A program made the translations under genes and the position numbers. Shown here piece by piece: positions 48,126-58,287 of a stretch of 64,000 nt of DNA. The notes below the pieces were generated by a model. It had not been told where the DNA came from and did no database searches. It saw only the letters and a list, made by a program, of their open reading frames with translations. Within the stretch, counting starts at the first letter, position 1. Each line of letters opens with the position of its first letter. The DNA is from Halomonas sp. M20 (GTDB taxonomy: Bacteria; Pseudomonadota; Gammaproteobacteria; Pseudomonadales; Halomonadaceae): positions 87,895 through 151,894 of the forward strand of contig NZ_JACNMQ010000007.1 of assembly GCF_020622265.1 (NCBI RefSeq), given 5' to 3'.

Positions 48126-50327
48126 TTACTTGGCCTTTTCCACTGCCCGCCAGTGATGCAGTAGCGGTTCGGTATAGCCAGAGGGCTGTTCGCGACCCTT
48201 GAAGATGAGATCCGACGCTGCCTGGAAGGCGGTGGAATCCTTCAGGTGCGAGGTCATCGGCGTGTAGGTCGGGTCGCCTTCGTTCTGCTTGTCGACCACT
48301 TCCGCCATGCGCTCCAGCGTCTTTCTGACCTGATCCTCGCTGACCACGCCATGATAGAGCCAGTTGGCAATGTGCTGACTGGAGATGCGCAGCGTGGCGC
48401 GGTCTTCCATCAAACCCACATTATGAATGTCCGGCACCTTGGAACAGCCCACTCCGTGTTCGACCCAGCGCACCACATAGCCAAGAATACCTTGGCAGTT
48501 GTTGTCGAGTTCCTGCTGTATATCTTCCACCGACCAGTCGCCGCTCTCGACCACCGGCACGGTCAGCAGATCGTCTAGCAGGTCCGGAAGCCCCTGCTCC
48601 TTCAGATCATGCTGCACGGCACCGACGTCGACTTGATGATAATGCAAGGCATGCAATACCGCGGCGGTCGGTGACGGCACCCAGGCGGTGTTCGCGCCAG
48701 CCTTGGGATGGCCGATCTTCTGCTCGAGCATGGCCGCCATCAACTCTGGCATCGCCCACATGCCCTTGCCGATCTGAGCCCGACCTCGTAAACCACAATC
48801 CAAACCAACCTGGACGTTGTTGCGCTCGTAGGCGCCGATCCAGGCAGCCCCCTTCATGTCGCCCTTGCGCAGCATGGGGCCGGCTTCCATGGCGCTGTGC
48901 ATTTCGTCACCGGTTCGATCAAGGAAACCAGTGTTGATGAATACCACCCGGCTGGCGGCTTCATTGATACACGCCTTGAGATTGACCGAAGTGCGTCGCT
49001 CCTCGTCCATGATCCCCATCTTGAGGGTATTGGAGGGCAGGCCCAGCACCTCTTCAATCCGCTCGAACAGCGTATTGGAGAAGGCGACTTCCTTGGGGCC
49101 GTGCATTTTTGGCTTGACGATATAGACCGAGCCGGTGCGACTGTTATGCATCTGACCCTGCGCCTGGCCGTCACCTCCCAATATGCGCGTCTTCTTCAGA
49201 TCGTGCATGGCGATCAGGCTGGTAACGATGCCGTCGAGCAGCCCCTCGGGTACCTCATTGCCCGCTTCATCGAGCACCGCCGGATTGGTCATCAAATGAC
49301 CGACGTTACGCACAAACATCAACGAACGCCCGGGCAGATCAAGCTCGCTGCCGTCCGGGCGCAGGTAGTGGCGATCCTTGTTGAGGCGGCGGGTATGGCT
49401 CTTGCCCCCTTTGTCGATCGTCTCTTCGAGATCGCCGCGCATCAGTCCTAGCCAGTTGCGATACACACCGACCTTGTCCTCGGCGTCTACCGCCGCCACG
49501 GAATCCTCGCAGTCCATGATGGTAGTAATGGCGGCCTCGACCAGAACATCCTTGAGATGGGCCGCATCGGTCTTGCCGATGGGATGTTCGGCGTCGAACT
49601 GAAGCTCCAGGTGCAGGCCATGCTGGGTCAGCAGAATGGCGCTGGGCGCAGAGGCCTCCCCCTGATAGCCGATCAGCTGATCCGGTCGCTCGAGGCCGGT
49701 TTCGCGGCCATCCTCCAGAGTGACGACGAGCTGGCCGTCGCGCAGCGCGTAGCGCACCGCATCGCGATGAGAAGCACTGGACAGCGGCGCCGCCTGATCG
49801 AGCACGTTGCGGGCATAGACGATGACCTTGGCGCCCCGCTTGGGATTGTAGCCACCGCCAATCTCCGCACCGTCTTCTTCGCTGATGGCATCGGTGCCGT
49901 ATAGCGCATCATACAGGCTGCCCCAACGAGCGTTGGCGGCATTCAGCGCGTAGCGGGCATTGCTTACCGGCACCACGAGCTGTGGGCCTGCCTGGACGGT
50001 GATCTCTTCGTCCACGTTGGCGGTACTCACTTCCACCTTGGCGGGAGCATCCACCAGATAGCCGATTTTCTTGAGAAAGGCGCGATAGGCAGCCAGATCG
50101 CGTATCGGGCCGGGATGTTCCCGGTGCCAGGTATCGAGCTCTTGCTGCAAGCGTTCGCGCTCTTCAAGAAGTTCGCGATTGCGCGGTGCCAGATCATGAA
50201 CCAGGGCATCGATGCCGGTCCAGAAAGCATCGGCATCCACACCGGTACCGGGCAGGGCTTCATCGCTGATGAAGCGATCGAGTTCAGTGGCCACCTGGAG
50301 ACGATGGCGAGAGATGCGGTCAGACAT
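48126..50327 (-). CDS. glcB: Malate synthase G
   Basis: Condenses glyoxylate with acetyl-CoA to malate, closing the glyoxylate bypass or the glycolate route. At 733 residues it is the long monomeric G isoform rather than the ~530-residue A form. Landmarks are [33 protein letters not shown], the active-site arginine region [57 protein letters not shown] and, near the C-terminus, the catalytic aspartate region around [18 protein letters not shown]. It appears monocistronic, with its own terminator. No isocitrate lyase or glycolate oxidase gene is next to it. Confidence 0.96.
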   Translation of the reverse strand: MSDRISRHRLQVATELDRFISDEALPGTGVDADAFWTGIDALVHDLAPRNRELLEERERLQQELDTWHREHPGPIRDLAAYRAFLKKIGYLVDAPAKVEVSTANVDEEITVQAGPQLVVPVSNARYALNAANARWGSLYDALYGTDAISEEDGAEIGGGYNPKRGAKVIVYARNVLDQAAPLSSASHRDAVRYALRDGQLVVTLEDGRETGLERPDQLIGYQGEASAPSAILLTQHGLHLELQFDAEHPIGKTDAAHLKDVLVEAAITTIMDCEDSVAAVDAEDKVGVYRNWLGLMRGDLEETIDKGGKSHTRRLNKDRHYLRPDGSELDLPGRSLMFVRNVGHLMTNPAVLDEAGNEVPEGLLDGIVTSLIAMHDLKKTRILGGDGQAQGQMHNSRTGSVYIVKPKMHGPKEVAFSNTLFERIEEVLGLPSNTLKMGIMDEERRTSVNLKACINEAASRVVFINTGFLDRTGDEMHSAMEAGPMLRKGDMKGAAWIGAYERNNVQVGLDCGLRGRAQIGKGMWAMPELMAAMLEQKIGHPKAGANTAWVPSPTAAVLHALHYHQVDVGAVQHDLKEQGLPDLLDDLLTVPVVESGDWSVEDIQQELDNNCQGILGYVVRWVEHGVGCSKVPDIHNVGLMEDRATLRISSQHIANWLYHGVVSEDQVRKTLERMAEVVDKQNEGDPTYTPMTSHLKDSTAFQAASDLIFKGREQPSGYTEPLLHHWRAVEKAK

Positions 50328-50530
50328 GAAAGAAACTCCTGCTGCGGCTGCTAGCTATCGCCGGCTAACCAGCGATAGGCAATTCGTTATGACAAAGACG
50401 CCTATGAAAATAACGCCCACATGGTACCTGAAAGCGCGCTTGAGGTGCGCTTCACTTGACCAATGACGTAGAAGGTCTTTCGTTTTCCTGATGGATTCAG
50501 GCTAGCATGGGGGCGTACAGGGAGAACTCG

Positions 50531-51520
50531 ATGATCGACTTCACACCATTGCAAGCCTTAGGCCCCTTGGCCTCCATCGCTGAACCAAAGTCTTCGTCAT
50601 TGATTCATTATCTTGATCACTATCAGTTGACACCATTACTGCACGACAATATCGGCTTTTATGCAGGGTTCGTCGATACCGAGCATTATCGCCTATGGAC
50701 CCAGCTTTGGTCACCACCGGAACCTCGCGGCACGGTTTTCGTCGTGCATGGCTATTTCGATCATCTAGGGCTCTATCGCCATTTGCTTGAATGTTTGCTG
50801 GCCCGAGGATTGCGGGTCGTCCTGTGGGATCTTCCGGGCCATGGCCTGTCCAGCGGCGCCCGGGCGACCATCGATGATTTTCAGGAGTATGGCGCATGTT
50901 TGCAGGCCTTGCAGCATCACCTGCTGCTGAACAACCTGGCTCCACGGCCCTGGATCGGTATAGGCCAAAGCACCGGCGCCGCAATTCTGGCCACGGACGC
51001 CCTGGCGCAGGGCGCGGATTCACCCTGGCAAGCGCTGGTCCTGCTGGCGCCTTTGGTGCGCCCCTGGGGCTGGAACCAGGCGAACTGGTTGCACTGGTTG
51101 GCAAGCCCCTTCATCGGCTCCATTCCCCGCACCTACCGTCCCAACTCGACGGATACGGAGTTCGTTGCATTCCTGCGTGAGAACGATCCGCTTCAGACTG
51201 ATCGTCTCACCTTGAGCTGGGTGAGCGCCATGCGCCGCTGGATGACGCACCTCCTCGCACTGCCATCAAGTGACGTTCCGACTCTTATTCTACAAGGAGA
51301 ACAGGATTTGACCGTGGACTGGCAATGGAATCTTGATGTACTGCAACGCAAATTTCCCGCAGCACAGGTGCATTATCATCCCGAGGCACGTCATCATCTG
51401 GTCAACGAAACCGATAGCATTCGCGAAACGCTATTTGCCGAATTGAACGACTTCCTGATCAGGATCGAACAGGAACCTCATTTCTCTTCTTCTGGAACAC
51501 ATCATTCCGCCTCGTCATGA
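50531..51520 (+). CDS. Alpha/beta hydrolase, lysophospholipase/monoacylglycerol lipase-like
   Basis: A 329-residue alpha/beta hydrolase of the serine aminopeptidase S33/Hydrolase_4 type. It has the oxyanion segment VFVVHGYFDHLGLYRHL, the LWDLPGHGLSSG motif, nucleophile Ser147 in GIGQSTGAA, the acid in LILQGEQDLTVDW and the His in YHPEARHHLVNE. No signal peptide is seen. The ATG at 50531 follows GGGAG; the 8 upstream codons are less likely. Its stop overlaps the start of a lipoprotein gene by 4 nt (ATGA), implying coupled expression. The substrate (monoglyceride or lysolipid) is inferred from family. Confidence 0.85.
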   Translation: MIDFTPLQALGPLASIAEPKSSSLIHYLDHYQLTPLLHDNIGFYAGFVDTEHYRLWTQLWSPPEPRGTVFVVHGYFDHLGLYRHLLECLLARGLRVVLWDLPGHGLSSGARATIDDFQEYGACLQALQHHLLLNNLAPRPWIGIGQSTGAAILATDALAQGADSPWQALVLLAPLVRPWGWNQANWLHWLASPFIGSIPRTYRPNSTDTEFVAFLRENDPLQTDRLTLSWVSAMRRWMTHLLALPSSDVPTLILQGEQDLTVDWQWNLDVLQRKFPAAQVHYHPEARHHLVNETDSIRETLFAELNDFLIRIEQEPHFSSSGTHHSASS

Positions 51521-51996
51521 CGATAAAACCACTGTGCTGTTTATTACTGATCGGTATGCTTGCAGGTTGCGCAAGCGCACCACAAACCCCGCCCCAGCGC
51601 CAGGCGCTATATGGGCTGGGAGAGCGCGCCGCTCAAACCATTGTCGATGAACCGGGCTGGTCTGCCGAGAATATCGTGCTGCTGCTGGCGCGCCCGGATA
51701 TCGATATGAGCCTGGAAGTCGACACCGAGTATTTTCGGGAAACCTTGACCCGGGCACTGCTGGCCCAGGGCGGAGGGCCACAGGTGCTCAACTGGGTGCC
51801 GTCCATGGCGGATGCCACCACGCCAGACAACCAGTGGCTGCTGAAAACCCGTTTATTGGCCGAGGGGCCGGCACTGACCCTCTCGGATCGCGAACTGCGC
51901 CCTTATCGTCTGGAACTTGCGCTTTATAGGCCCGGCAGCGCTACCCCGCGCTGGCGCTGGAACATCGATGGCGCACTGGATGTCGACGCGCTGTAG
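51517..51996 (+). CDS. Hypothetical lipoprotein
   Basis: A 159-residue protein with a lipoprotein signal peptide, lipobox LAGC with Cys18 (LIGMLAGCASAP). The mature part is a single small domain with alternating hydrophobic residues (NIVLLLARPDIDMSLEVDTEYF; QWLLKTRLLAEGPALTLSDRELRPYRLELALYRP), suggesting a beta-rich fold. No family was recognised. The residue after the lipidated Cys is Ala, compatible with Lol sorting to the outer membrane. It is translationally coupled to the hydrolase (ATGA) and lies 21 nt before the aminotransferase gene. Confidence 0.7.
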   Translation: MTIKPLCCLLLIGMLAGCASAPQTPPQRQALYGLGERAAQTIVDEPGWSAENIVLLLARPDIDMSLEVDTEYFRETLTRALLAQGGGPQVLNWVPSMADATTPDNQWLLKTRLLAEGPALTLSDRELRPYRLELALYRPGSATPRWRWNIDGALDVDAL

Positions 51997-52017
51997 CTTT
52001 CTCATTCAGGAGTCAAC

Positions 52018-53124
52018 ATGCCTCGCTATGCACGCCACCTTTACTGCGATGGGCCCCACAACCCCTTTCCCGGCCTCAAGGCACTGGAACGACGACTGGG
52101 CCGGGAAATACCGCACCGGCTGGGGTCCAACGAAGGGTTGGACATGCCCCATGAGGCGCTGACTCAACGCTTTGGGGGTGAGGTGGCGATACTGGCACGC
52201 AGTTACAGCGATGCCGAGGCTTTCGGAGTGCGCCAGCGCTTATCGACGCATCTGGCTAGCCCTCTGGACACGCTACTGGTGGATGCCGGCGCGGATAGCC
52301 TGATCGCGCTTGCGCTCAGGGCAACCTGCGAGCCCGGCAGTGTGGTGATTGCCAGTGCCGGGACCTACCCCACCTTTGGCTATTTTGCCCTTGGTCAGGG
52401 ATGCGATCTGCAGGAAGTCCCTTACAAGGACAGTCCCGGAGAGCTGGCACCGGATCTGATGGCCCTGGCGGAGGCCGCCAACTACCATCGCGCTCGGCTG
52501 GTCTATCTGGCCAACCCGGACAATCCCGGTGGCCATCTGCATGAGAATCATGCCATTGCCGCCTTGCGTCAGGCGCTGCCAGAGGAGTGCACGCTACTGT
52601 TGGATGAGGCCTATTTTGATTTTCGCCCAGATGCCTCGATGGCAAACAGCAATGAGGCCTGGCCCGGCGTGATTCGAGTGCGCACCTTCTCAAAGGCTCA
52701 TGGCCTTGCCGGACTGCGTATCGGCTATGCCATCGCCGCGTCACAATGCCTCGAGATGCTGCAGAAAGTGAGAATTCACTACGCCGTATCGTCTCTCGCC
52801 CAGGCGGCTGCCGAGACCGTACTCGATCATAGTGATGAGGTGCAGGCCCACATCGATGCCGTGATCGACCGTCGAGAGCGTCTGACGCGCTGGCTACGCG
52901 AGCTGGGCGGCGATGTCACCGACAGTGCCACCAACTTCATCGCTTTGCGCATGCCAAGCGCCGACTTAGCCGCTCAAGTGCATGCTGAACTGCTCGACGC
53001 CGGCAGCCTGATTCACCGCCCGCCCCACCCCGCGCTAGGCCATGTACTGCGCATCAGCGCCCTGGAGGATGCATTGAAACCGGGGCGCCTGGCTGCATTG
53101 GAGAAGGCATTAGGCAGCAGCTGA
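52018..53124 (+). CDS. PLP-dependent aminotransferase, HisC/CobD-like (fold type I)
   Basis: A 368-residue class I/II aminotransferase. Motifs are LGSNEGLDMPHEAL near the N-terminus, VDAGADSLIALALRATCEPGSVVI, VYLANPDNPGGHLHE (the PDNPxG motif), LLLDEAYFDF (cofactor Asp and Tyr), the PLP lysine in VRTFSKAHGLAGLRIGYA, and the C-terminal LRISAL with the substrate-carboxylate Arg. Histidinol-phosphate aminotransferase is the closest resemblance, but no his genes are nearby, so the substrate is open (another amino acid, or a CobD-type role). The ATG follows AGGAG by 5 nt. It converges on the antiporter gene. Confidence 0.85.
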   Translation: MPRYARHLYCDGPHNPFPGLKALERRLGREIPHRLGSNEGLDMPHEALTQRFGGEVAILARSYSDAEAFGVRQRLSTHLASPLDTLLVDAGADSLIALALRATCEPGSVVIASAGTYPTFGYFALGQGCDLQEVPYKDSPGELAPDLMALAEAANYHRARLVYLANPDNPGGHLHENHAIAALRQALPEECTLLLDEAYFDFRPDASMANSNEAWPGVIRVRTFSKAHGLAGLRIGYAIAASQCLEMLQKVRIHYAVSSLAQAAAETVLDHSDEVQAHIDAVIDRRERLTRWLRELGGDVTDSATNFIALRMPSADLAAQVHAELLDAGSLIHRPPHPALGHVLRISALEDALKPGRLAALEKALGSS

Positions 53125-53148
53125 CGCTGGAGGAGGATGACCCTCACC

Positions 53149-54201
53149 TCACCCTGCGTCCTGGCTACCGTTGAACAGCACCATCGCCACGCCGGCAACA
53201 TAGCAGGCGATGATCGCCACGCTCTCGAAGCCGATACGCCCGGGTCCCTGCTCCTCGCGGCGTATCAGCCCCATGATCAACACCCCGGTCATGAGTAGCG
53301 ACAAGGCGACCCACAGCGAGACCGAATCCGGCACCACGTGGTAGATCGAGCCGCCGCGATAGGCGATATCCGAGGCGGCGGCAAACAGGGTATCAAACGC
53401 ATTGCCACCAATGATGCCGGCTACCGCCAGGGTCAAGGCACCGCGCCGCACTGCGGCAATCGTGGTGACGAGTTCCGGCAATGAGGTGGCAACGGAAGTC
53501 AGCAATACCCCCACCGCAGCCTGACTAAGCCCTGACTCCTGAGCGATGACCGACGCGCTGCGCTCGAGTACGAAACCGGAGATTCCCAAGATGGCAGCCA
53601 AGAACGCGAACAACAGCCACAGCGAGGTCAGCGACTGCTGCAAAGCCTGCTCATCCGGCTCATCGACCTTGGTCTCCCGGGTGCGAGACGGTCGCCACAT
53701 GGGATTGGCTTGAGCCTTGCCTACCAGATGCAGGCCATAGACATAACCGATAAACAGCAATGGGGTGATCGGATGAACGTTCCAGAAGGTCACTTCCGGC
53801 GAAAAGCGCCCTATCAGCAACAACGACAGCATGCACAGCAGTAACGTGCCCTGCATGAGGTTGCCAATGGAAGCCGCCGCATGTTCGAGATTGGCGCGCT
53901 TGTAGGCAATATCCGCTGCGGTCAGAAACAAGGTCTGCACCGCGATGCCGCCAAGAGCGTTACTCATGGCAAGCTCCGGCTGGTCACGCAGCGCTGCACT
54001 CACCGACAGCACGATCCCGGAAAGCGAGGTTGCCATGCCCATCAGCACCGCCCCCGCAATCGCCTCGCCCAGCCCGGTGCGATCCGCCAGATCGTCGACG
54101 ATATGCGCCAGGCGCGTCCCTACCACCCCAATGACTGCGGCAAACGCCACGAATAGACCAATAGCCAAGGACAGGGGCATATCGTTCAAAAATGACAACA
54201 T
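53149..54201 (-). CDS. CaCA-family sodium/calcium-type antiporter
   Basis: A 350-residue inner-membrane cation antiporter with two alpha-repeats. The first contains GLGEAIAGAVLMGMATSLSGIVLSVSAALRDQPELAMSNALGGIAVQT; the second is more canonical, SQAAVGVLLTSVATSLPELVTTIAAVRRGALTLAVAGIIGGNAFDTLF, with the GxxxTSxPE and GGNxFD motifs. In the first repeat the usual Glu of TSLPE is replaced (TSLSG), so ion coupling may differ from YrbG. The ATG at 54199-54201 overlaps the comM stop by one base, so it is coupled to comM; a hydrophilic loop lies at about residues 170-190. Confidence 0.85.
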   Translation of the reverse strand: MLSFLNDMPLSLAIGLFVAFAAVIGVVGTRLAHIVDDLADRTGLGEAIAGAVLMGMATSLSGIVLSVSAALRDQPELAMSNALGGIAVQTLFLTAADIAYKRANLEHAAASIGNLMQGTLLLCMLSLLLIGRFSPEVTFWNVHPITPLLFIGYVYGLHLVGKAQANPMWRPSRTRETKVDEPDEQALQQSLTSLWLLFAFLAAILGISGFVLERSASVIAQESGLSQAAVGVLLTSVATSLPELVTTIAAVRRGALTLAVAGIIGGNAFDTLFAAASDIAYRGGSIYHVVPDSVSLWVALSLLMTGVLIMGLIRREEQGPGRIGFESVAIIACYVAGVAMVLFNGSQDAG

Positions 54202-55736
54202 CAAATACTCTCTTGGTTTTTCGGGGCTGCACTAATACCGCGTAAACGATCGAGTTGTCGATAACCTATGGCTTCCATGAGATGCGCCCGAGTGGGGCGC
54301 GACTCGCCTGCCAGATCCGCCAGGGTCAGTGCGACGCGCAGTACGCGATGATAAGCCCGGGCCGAAAGCTTGAGCCGAGTCAGCACGTCAGCCAGCCAGG
54401 CGCGCTCGTCGCTGCCCAGGGCGCAGACCGCTTCCAGCTCACGCCCTGGCAAGCGGGCATTGAGCGCACCTCGGGCTTGTTGGCGCTGGCGTGCGGCAAG
54501 TACGCGCTCGCGTACCGTCGCGGAGCTTTCACCAGTGGTGGGGGCCGTCAATTGATCCGCCGGCAGCGCGGGGACTTCCACCTGCAAGTCGATACGATCG
54601 AGCAACGGACCGGATAGCCGGGACTGATAGCGCTGTATCTGCGTCTGAGTACAGACACACGTCTGACGCGGATCGCCAAGATGACCACAAGGGCACGGGT
54701 TCATGGCGGCAACTAGCTGAAAACTTGCGGGAAAGCAGCGTTGATGACTGGCCCGGGCAATATGAATGCGCCCGGATTCCAGCGGCTCTCGCATTACCTC
54801 CAGCACGCTGCGATCGAACTGGGGTAGTTCATCAAGAAAAAGTACACCTTGGTGTGCCAGCGAGATCTCGCCGGGGCGAGGTTTCGAGCCACCGCCTACC
54901 AACGCCACGCCGCTGGCAGTGTGATGAGGAGACCTGAAAGGACGCTCCCCCCAGCGCTCGAGCAGCCCAAGACCACAGACCGAACGAATCGCCGCGACCT
55001 CGAGCGCCTCGGCATGGGAGAGCGGCGGTAGAATCCCCGGCAGCCGGCTAGCGAGCATGGTCTTGCCGGTGCCAGGTGGGCCGGCGAACAGCAAGTTATG
55101 TCCGCCAGCCGCCGCGACTTCCAGCGCACGACGCGCCTGATACTGGCCGCGTACGTCGGCAAGATCCTCGCTGGGGCTGTCCGGCAATGCCGGCATGGCA
55201 AGCCGGTGGGGCGTGATGATCTCGTGACCCAGCAAATGCGCGACCACCTGGCTCAAATGGTCTGCGGGTAGCACCGCAAGATCACCGGCTAGAGCCGCTT
55301 CGTTGGCATTGCTTGCAGGCAACAGCAATCGTCGTCCCGCTTTCTGAGTAGCCAGGGCAGCGGGTAAGGCGCCATTGATCGAGCGCAACCGCCCATCCAA
55401 GGCCAGTTCCCCCAGGCACTCGAGCCCTTCCAGGGCGGACACAGGAATCTGCTCGGACGCCACCAGGATACCCAGGGCGATGGGCAGATCAAAGCGCCCG
55501 CCCTCCTTGGGCAAATCAGCAGGCGCCAGATTGACGGTAATACGCCGGGTAGTAGGGAAATCGAAGCCGGCATTGAGCAGAGCGCTGCGCACACGCTCAC
55601 GGCTTTCCCGAACCGCGGTTTCCGGCAGGCCTACCAGGGTCAAGCCCGGCAACCCGTTGGAGAGATGCACTTCGACCAATACTTCCGGCGCCTCGAGGCC
55701 CAACCCTGCGCGCGTGGTAACGATGGCCAATGCCAT
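54201..55736 (-). CDS. comM: ComM/YifB family AAA+ ATPase (Mg-chelatase-like)
   Basis: A 511-residue protein of the ComM/YifB family: an N-terminal Lon-protease-like domain (about 1-170, NGLPGLTLVGLPETAVRESRERVRSAL), a central Mg-chelatase AAA+ domain with Walker A AGPPGTGKTM and Walker B LFLDELPQF, and the C-terminal domain with RAYHRVLRVALTLADLAGE. The four-Cys segment MNPCPCGHLGDPRQTCVC is characteristic. ComM is a helicase that promotes branch migration during natural transformation. The start follows GGGAATATTC. In Pseudomonas it lies near ubiK, glnK and amtB, as here. Confidence 0.95.
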   Translation of the reverse strand: MALAIVTTRAGLGLEAPEVLVEVHLSNGLPGLTLVGLPETAVRESRERVRSALLNAGFDFPTTRRITVNLAPADLPKEGGRFDLPIALGILVASEQIPVSALEGLECLGELALDGRLRSINGALPAALATQKAGRRLLLPASNANEAALAGDLAVLPADHLSQVVAHLLGHEIITPHRLAMPALPDSPSEDLADVRGQYQARRALEVAAAGGHNLLFAGPPGTGKTMLASRLPGILPPLSHAEALEVAAIRSVCGLGLLERWGERPFRSPHHTASGVALVGGGSKPRPGEISLAHQGVLFLDELPQFDRSVLEVMREPLESGRIHIARASHQRCFPASFQLVAAMNPCPCGHLGDPRQTCVCTQTQIQRYQSRLSGPLLDRIDLQVEVPALPADQLTAPTTGESSATVRERVLAARQRQQARGALNARLPGRELEAVCALGSDERAWLADVLTRLKLSARAYHRVLRVALTLADLAGESRPTRAHLMEAIGYRQLDRLRGISAAPKNQESI

Positions 55737-55773
55737 GAATATTCCCTAGTTTCGTTTTGTTGGATGTGTCCCG

Positions 55774-58272
55774 TTACAACACGCTCGATGTCCTTCCCAT
55801 CGATACGGCAAACGTTTCACTGGCAATACCGCTTTTCAGCAGCTTGGTCATTTCGAGCGCGGGTAGAGGGCGACTTAGTAAATAGCCTTGAAGCGAGTTA
55901 CATCCTTCTCGAGCAAGCTGTATTGCCTGCTCCTGCGTTTCGACACCCTCAGCCGTCGTCTCGAGACCCAGGCTGGCGGCAATGAACAGGATTGCCAATA
56001 CGATTGCCTCATCCTGCGGGTCTATCAGCATGCCTTGCACGAAACTCTTGTCGATCTTGAGCTTACCGATTGGAAGCCCGCGCAGAAGGCTCAACGATGA
56101 GTAGCCGGTGCCGAAGTCATCCAGGGAGATGGTAATACCCTTACGCTGCATTGCGCTCAAATGCTCAATGACTTCGGCATTGACCTTCATCAACGTGGTT
56201 TCGGTGATCTCAAGTTCAAGAAATTCCGGCTTGAGGCCTGTATCGGCCAATACCCGATCGACGATCAGCGGAAGCTCCTGGCGCTGCAGCTGTATACCGG
56301 AAACGTTCACCGAGACGGTTATTGGAGGAAGCCCCGCCGCCATCCATGCACCGGTTTGACGACAGGCTTCATGCAACACCCACTCTCCGATCGGAAGAAT
56401 CAGGCCGCAATCCTCAGCGATAGGAATGAACTGATCCGGCGAGATAATCCCGTGCTCGGGATCATTCCAGCGCAGCAGAGCTTCTACCCCCGTCATTTCA
56501 CCTGTTTCAGTGCGTACCTGGGGCTGATAATAGAGCTCAAATTCGCTGTTCGAAAGTGCTCGCCGTAATCTACTTTCCAACGATAAGAGTTCGGTGGTCA
56601 TCAAGTTTTGCGAAGCGGAATAGAACTGGAAGTTGTTACGCCCCTGCTCCTTGGCGTGGTACATGGCAGCATCCGCGTACTTGACCAGATCAGTCACCTC
56701 CGCGCCGTCGTCGGGAAACAGCGAAATACCAATGCTGGTACCGATACACAGCTCATGATTATTTAGATAGATCGGGTCCTTCATTGCCTTAAGAATACGT
56801 GTCGCGATCTTTGCCGCGTCTCCGGCACCTTTAATATTTGGCAACAGGATGACGAACTCATCGCCCCCCAGGCGAGCGATCACCTCGGAGGTATCTGGAT
56901 ATGCCTCGCGATAGATGAAATCTTGCAGGCGAAGGATCTCTGTCAAACGGGCAGCCATGTCCTTTAGCAGCTGATCGCCGATCTGATGCCCCAGGGTGTC
57001 GTTGATGCGCTTGAAGTTATCCAGATCAAGAAACAGGATCGCCATTTGCGTATTTTCTCGGCGGGCCAGCGAGACCATGTGCTGCAGATATTCATGAAAC
57101 ATGAGCCGATTGGGGAGCCCCGTAAGACTGTCGTGGTAGGCCAGACGCTCGATCTTGTGCCGTGACGTTTGCAGATGAAGCCCCATTTCTTGAAAGCTCA
57201 ACGCCAGTAGGCCAAGTTCGTCGCTGGAGGACAACGGGATTTTCGGCGTCAGGTTGCCGCTACCGATTTCGCGAACCGCATGCATCAGCTGTTTCAACGG
57301 TCGAACCATGAGCAGGTTCATGGCTATCAGCAGCGCAACAATCATCAGCACCACGGTGCCAAGGACGATCCAGACAATGAGCTTTTCCAGACGCTGACTC
57401 TCCGCCAGCAGCTCCGATTCCGGTAGCACACCGACCAGTGCCAGGTCTTCATGCAATCGACGGGTGGCCAACATGACTGGTTCGTCTTGATAAGCAACTT
57501 GCAATAGCTGCTTACGGCCATCCGCGCTCCAAACTGTTTCCAAGAGTTGCGAGGGAAGATACTCGCCTATCTGAGAGGGATCTTGATGGAACAGAATCTC
57601 GCCAATCTTGTTGACGATGAGGGTATGACCGGTTTCGCCGATTCGACTGGCCGCCATCTGTTCCCTCATGAAATCCAGCGTCATGGTAACGATCAAATAG
57701 CCGCGAAGCACCGGTTCTGCACCTAGAGGGTCTTCTGTCGCCAAATTGCTCAGTCGGATAGGCCGTGCGACCTGCATAGCCACCACATCAACATCGGATC
57801 GGATAGAAACGCGACTCATCGTCTCGCCGTCAAACCGGGAAAGGGCCTTGAAGAAGGGTGTCTCACCCTCATTCGTCATGGAATTCGGCATTGGCTCCAG
57901 AGTGGCCCGAGCATCCTCATATCCGTCCGGCAACAAGAACCGAATTTCAGTGTAGTCCGGGTAAGCTCGTAGATAGCTGGTAAAGAGCTTTAATAGCGAA
58001 GGAAGCATCAATACATAGCGCTCTTCTTCGTCTTCGGTCAATGCATAGGTGCGCATCAAAGAAGCATCGGCAAACAGTTGGATATTGGCCTCGGCAACGT
58101 TCTGATGCATCTGGAAGCTGCGTGCCAGTTGGTCCATCAGAGTCGTCATCTGATTGGAGCTGCGCTCGATCCCTGATGAGCGCAATTGATCATAGGCAAG
58201 CCATCCCAACATCAGCAGCGGAATGACTGCTAGTGGCACGACGACCAGTAGGACCTTGGCATGAAGGCGCAT
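55774..58272 (-). CDS. Membrane GGDEF-EAL protein with periplasmic sensor (MbaA-like arrangement)
   Basis: An 832-residue c-di-GMP enzyme. In order it has TM1 (about 6-28), a periplasmic dCache-like sensor (about 30-295), TM2 (298-322), HAMP (about 324-375), GGDEF (about 378-550, intact motif G469-F473) and EAL (about 565-820). EAL catalytic features are all present: E597-A-L599 with LLRW, SVNVSG, LEITET, DDFGTGYSSL, KIDKSFV and AEGVET. No RxxD inhibitory site precedes GGDEF; instead there is an insert (REAYPDTSEVIA). Net activity cannot be told from sequence. The gene starts 15 nt after an NspS/PotD-like gene, as in the Vibrio nspS-mbaA pair. Confidence 0.92.
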   Translation of the reverse strand: MRLHAKVLLVVVPLAVIPLLMLGWLAYDQLRSSGIERSSNQMTTLMDQLARSFQMHQNVAEANIQLFADASLMRTYALTEDEEERYVLMLPSLLKLFTSYLRAYPDYTEIRFLLPDGYEDARATLEPMPNSMTNEGETPFFKALSRFDGETMSRVSIRSDVDVVAMQVARPIRLSNLATEDPLGAEPVLRGYLIVTMTLDFMREQMAASRIGETGHTLIVNKIGEILFHQDPSQIGEYLPSQLLETVWSADGRKQLLQVAYQDEPVMLATRRLHEDLALVGVLPESELLAESQRLEKLIVWIVLGTVVLMIVALLIAMNLLMVRPLKQLMHAVREIGSGNLTPKIPLSSSDELGLLALSFQEMGLHLQTSRHKIERLAYHDSLTGLPNRLMFHEYLQHMVSLARRENTQMAILFLDLDNFKRINDTLGHQIGDQLLKDMAARLTEILRLQDFIYREAYPDTSEVIARLGGDEFVILLPNIKGAGDAAKIATRILKAMKDPIYLNNHELCIGTSIGISLFPDDGAEVTDLVKYADAAMYHAKEQGRNNFQFYSASQNLMTTELLSLESRLRRALSNSEFELYYQPQVRTETGEMTGVEALLRWNDPEHGIISPDQFIPIAEDCGLILPIGEWVLHEACRQTGAWMAAGLPPITVSVNVSGIQLQRQELPLIVDRVLADTGLKPEFLELEITETTLMKVNAEVIEHLSAMQRKGITISLDDFGTGYSSLSLLRGLPIGKLKIDKSFVQGMLIDPQDEAIVLAILFIAASLGLETTAEGVETQEQAIQLAREGCNSLQGYLLSRPLPALEMTKLLKSGIASETFAVSMGRTSSVL

Positions 58273-58287
58273 CGATATGATCCAGAT

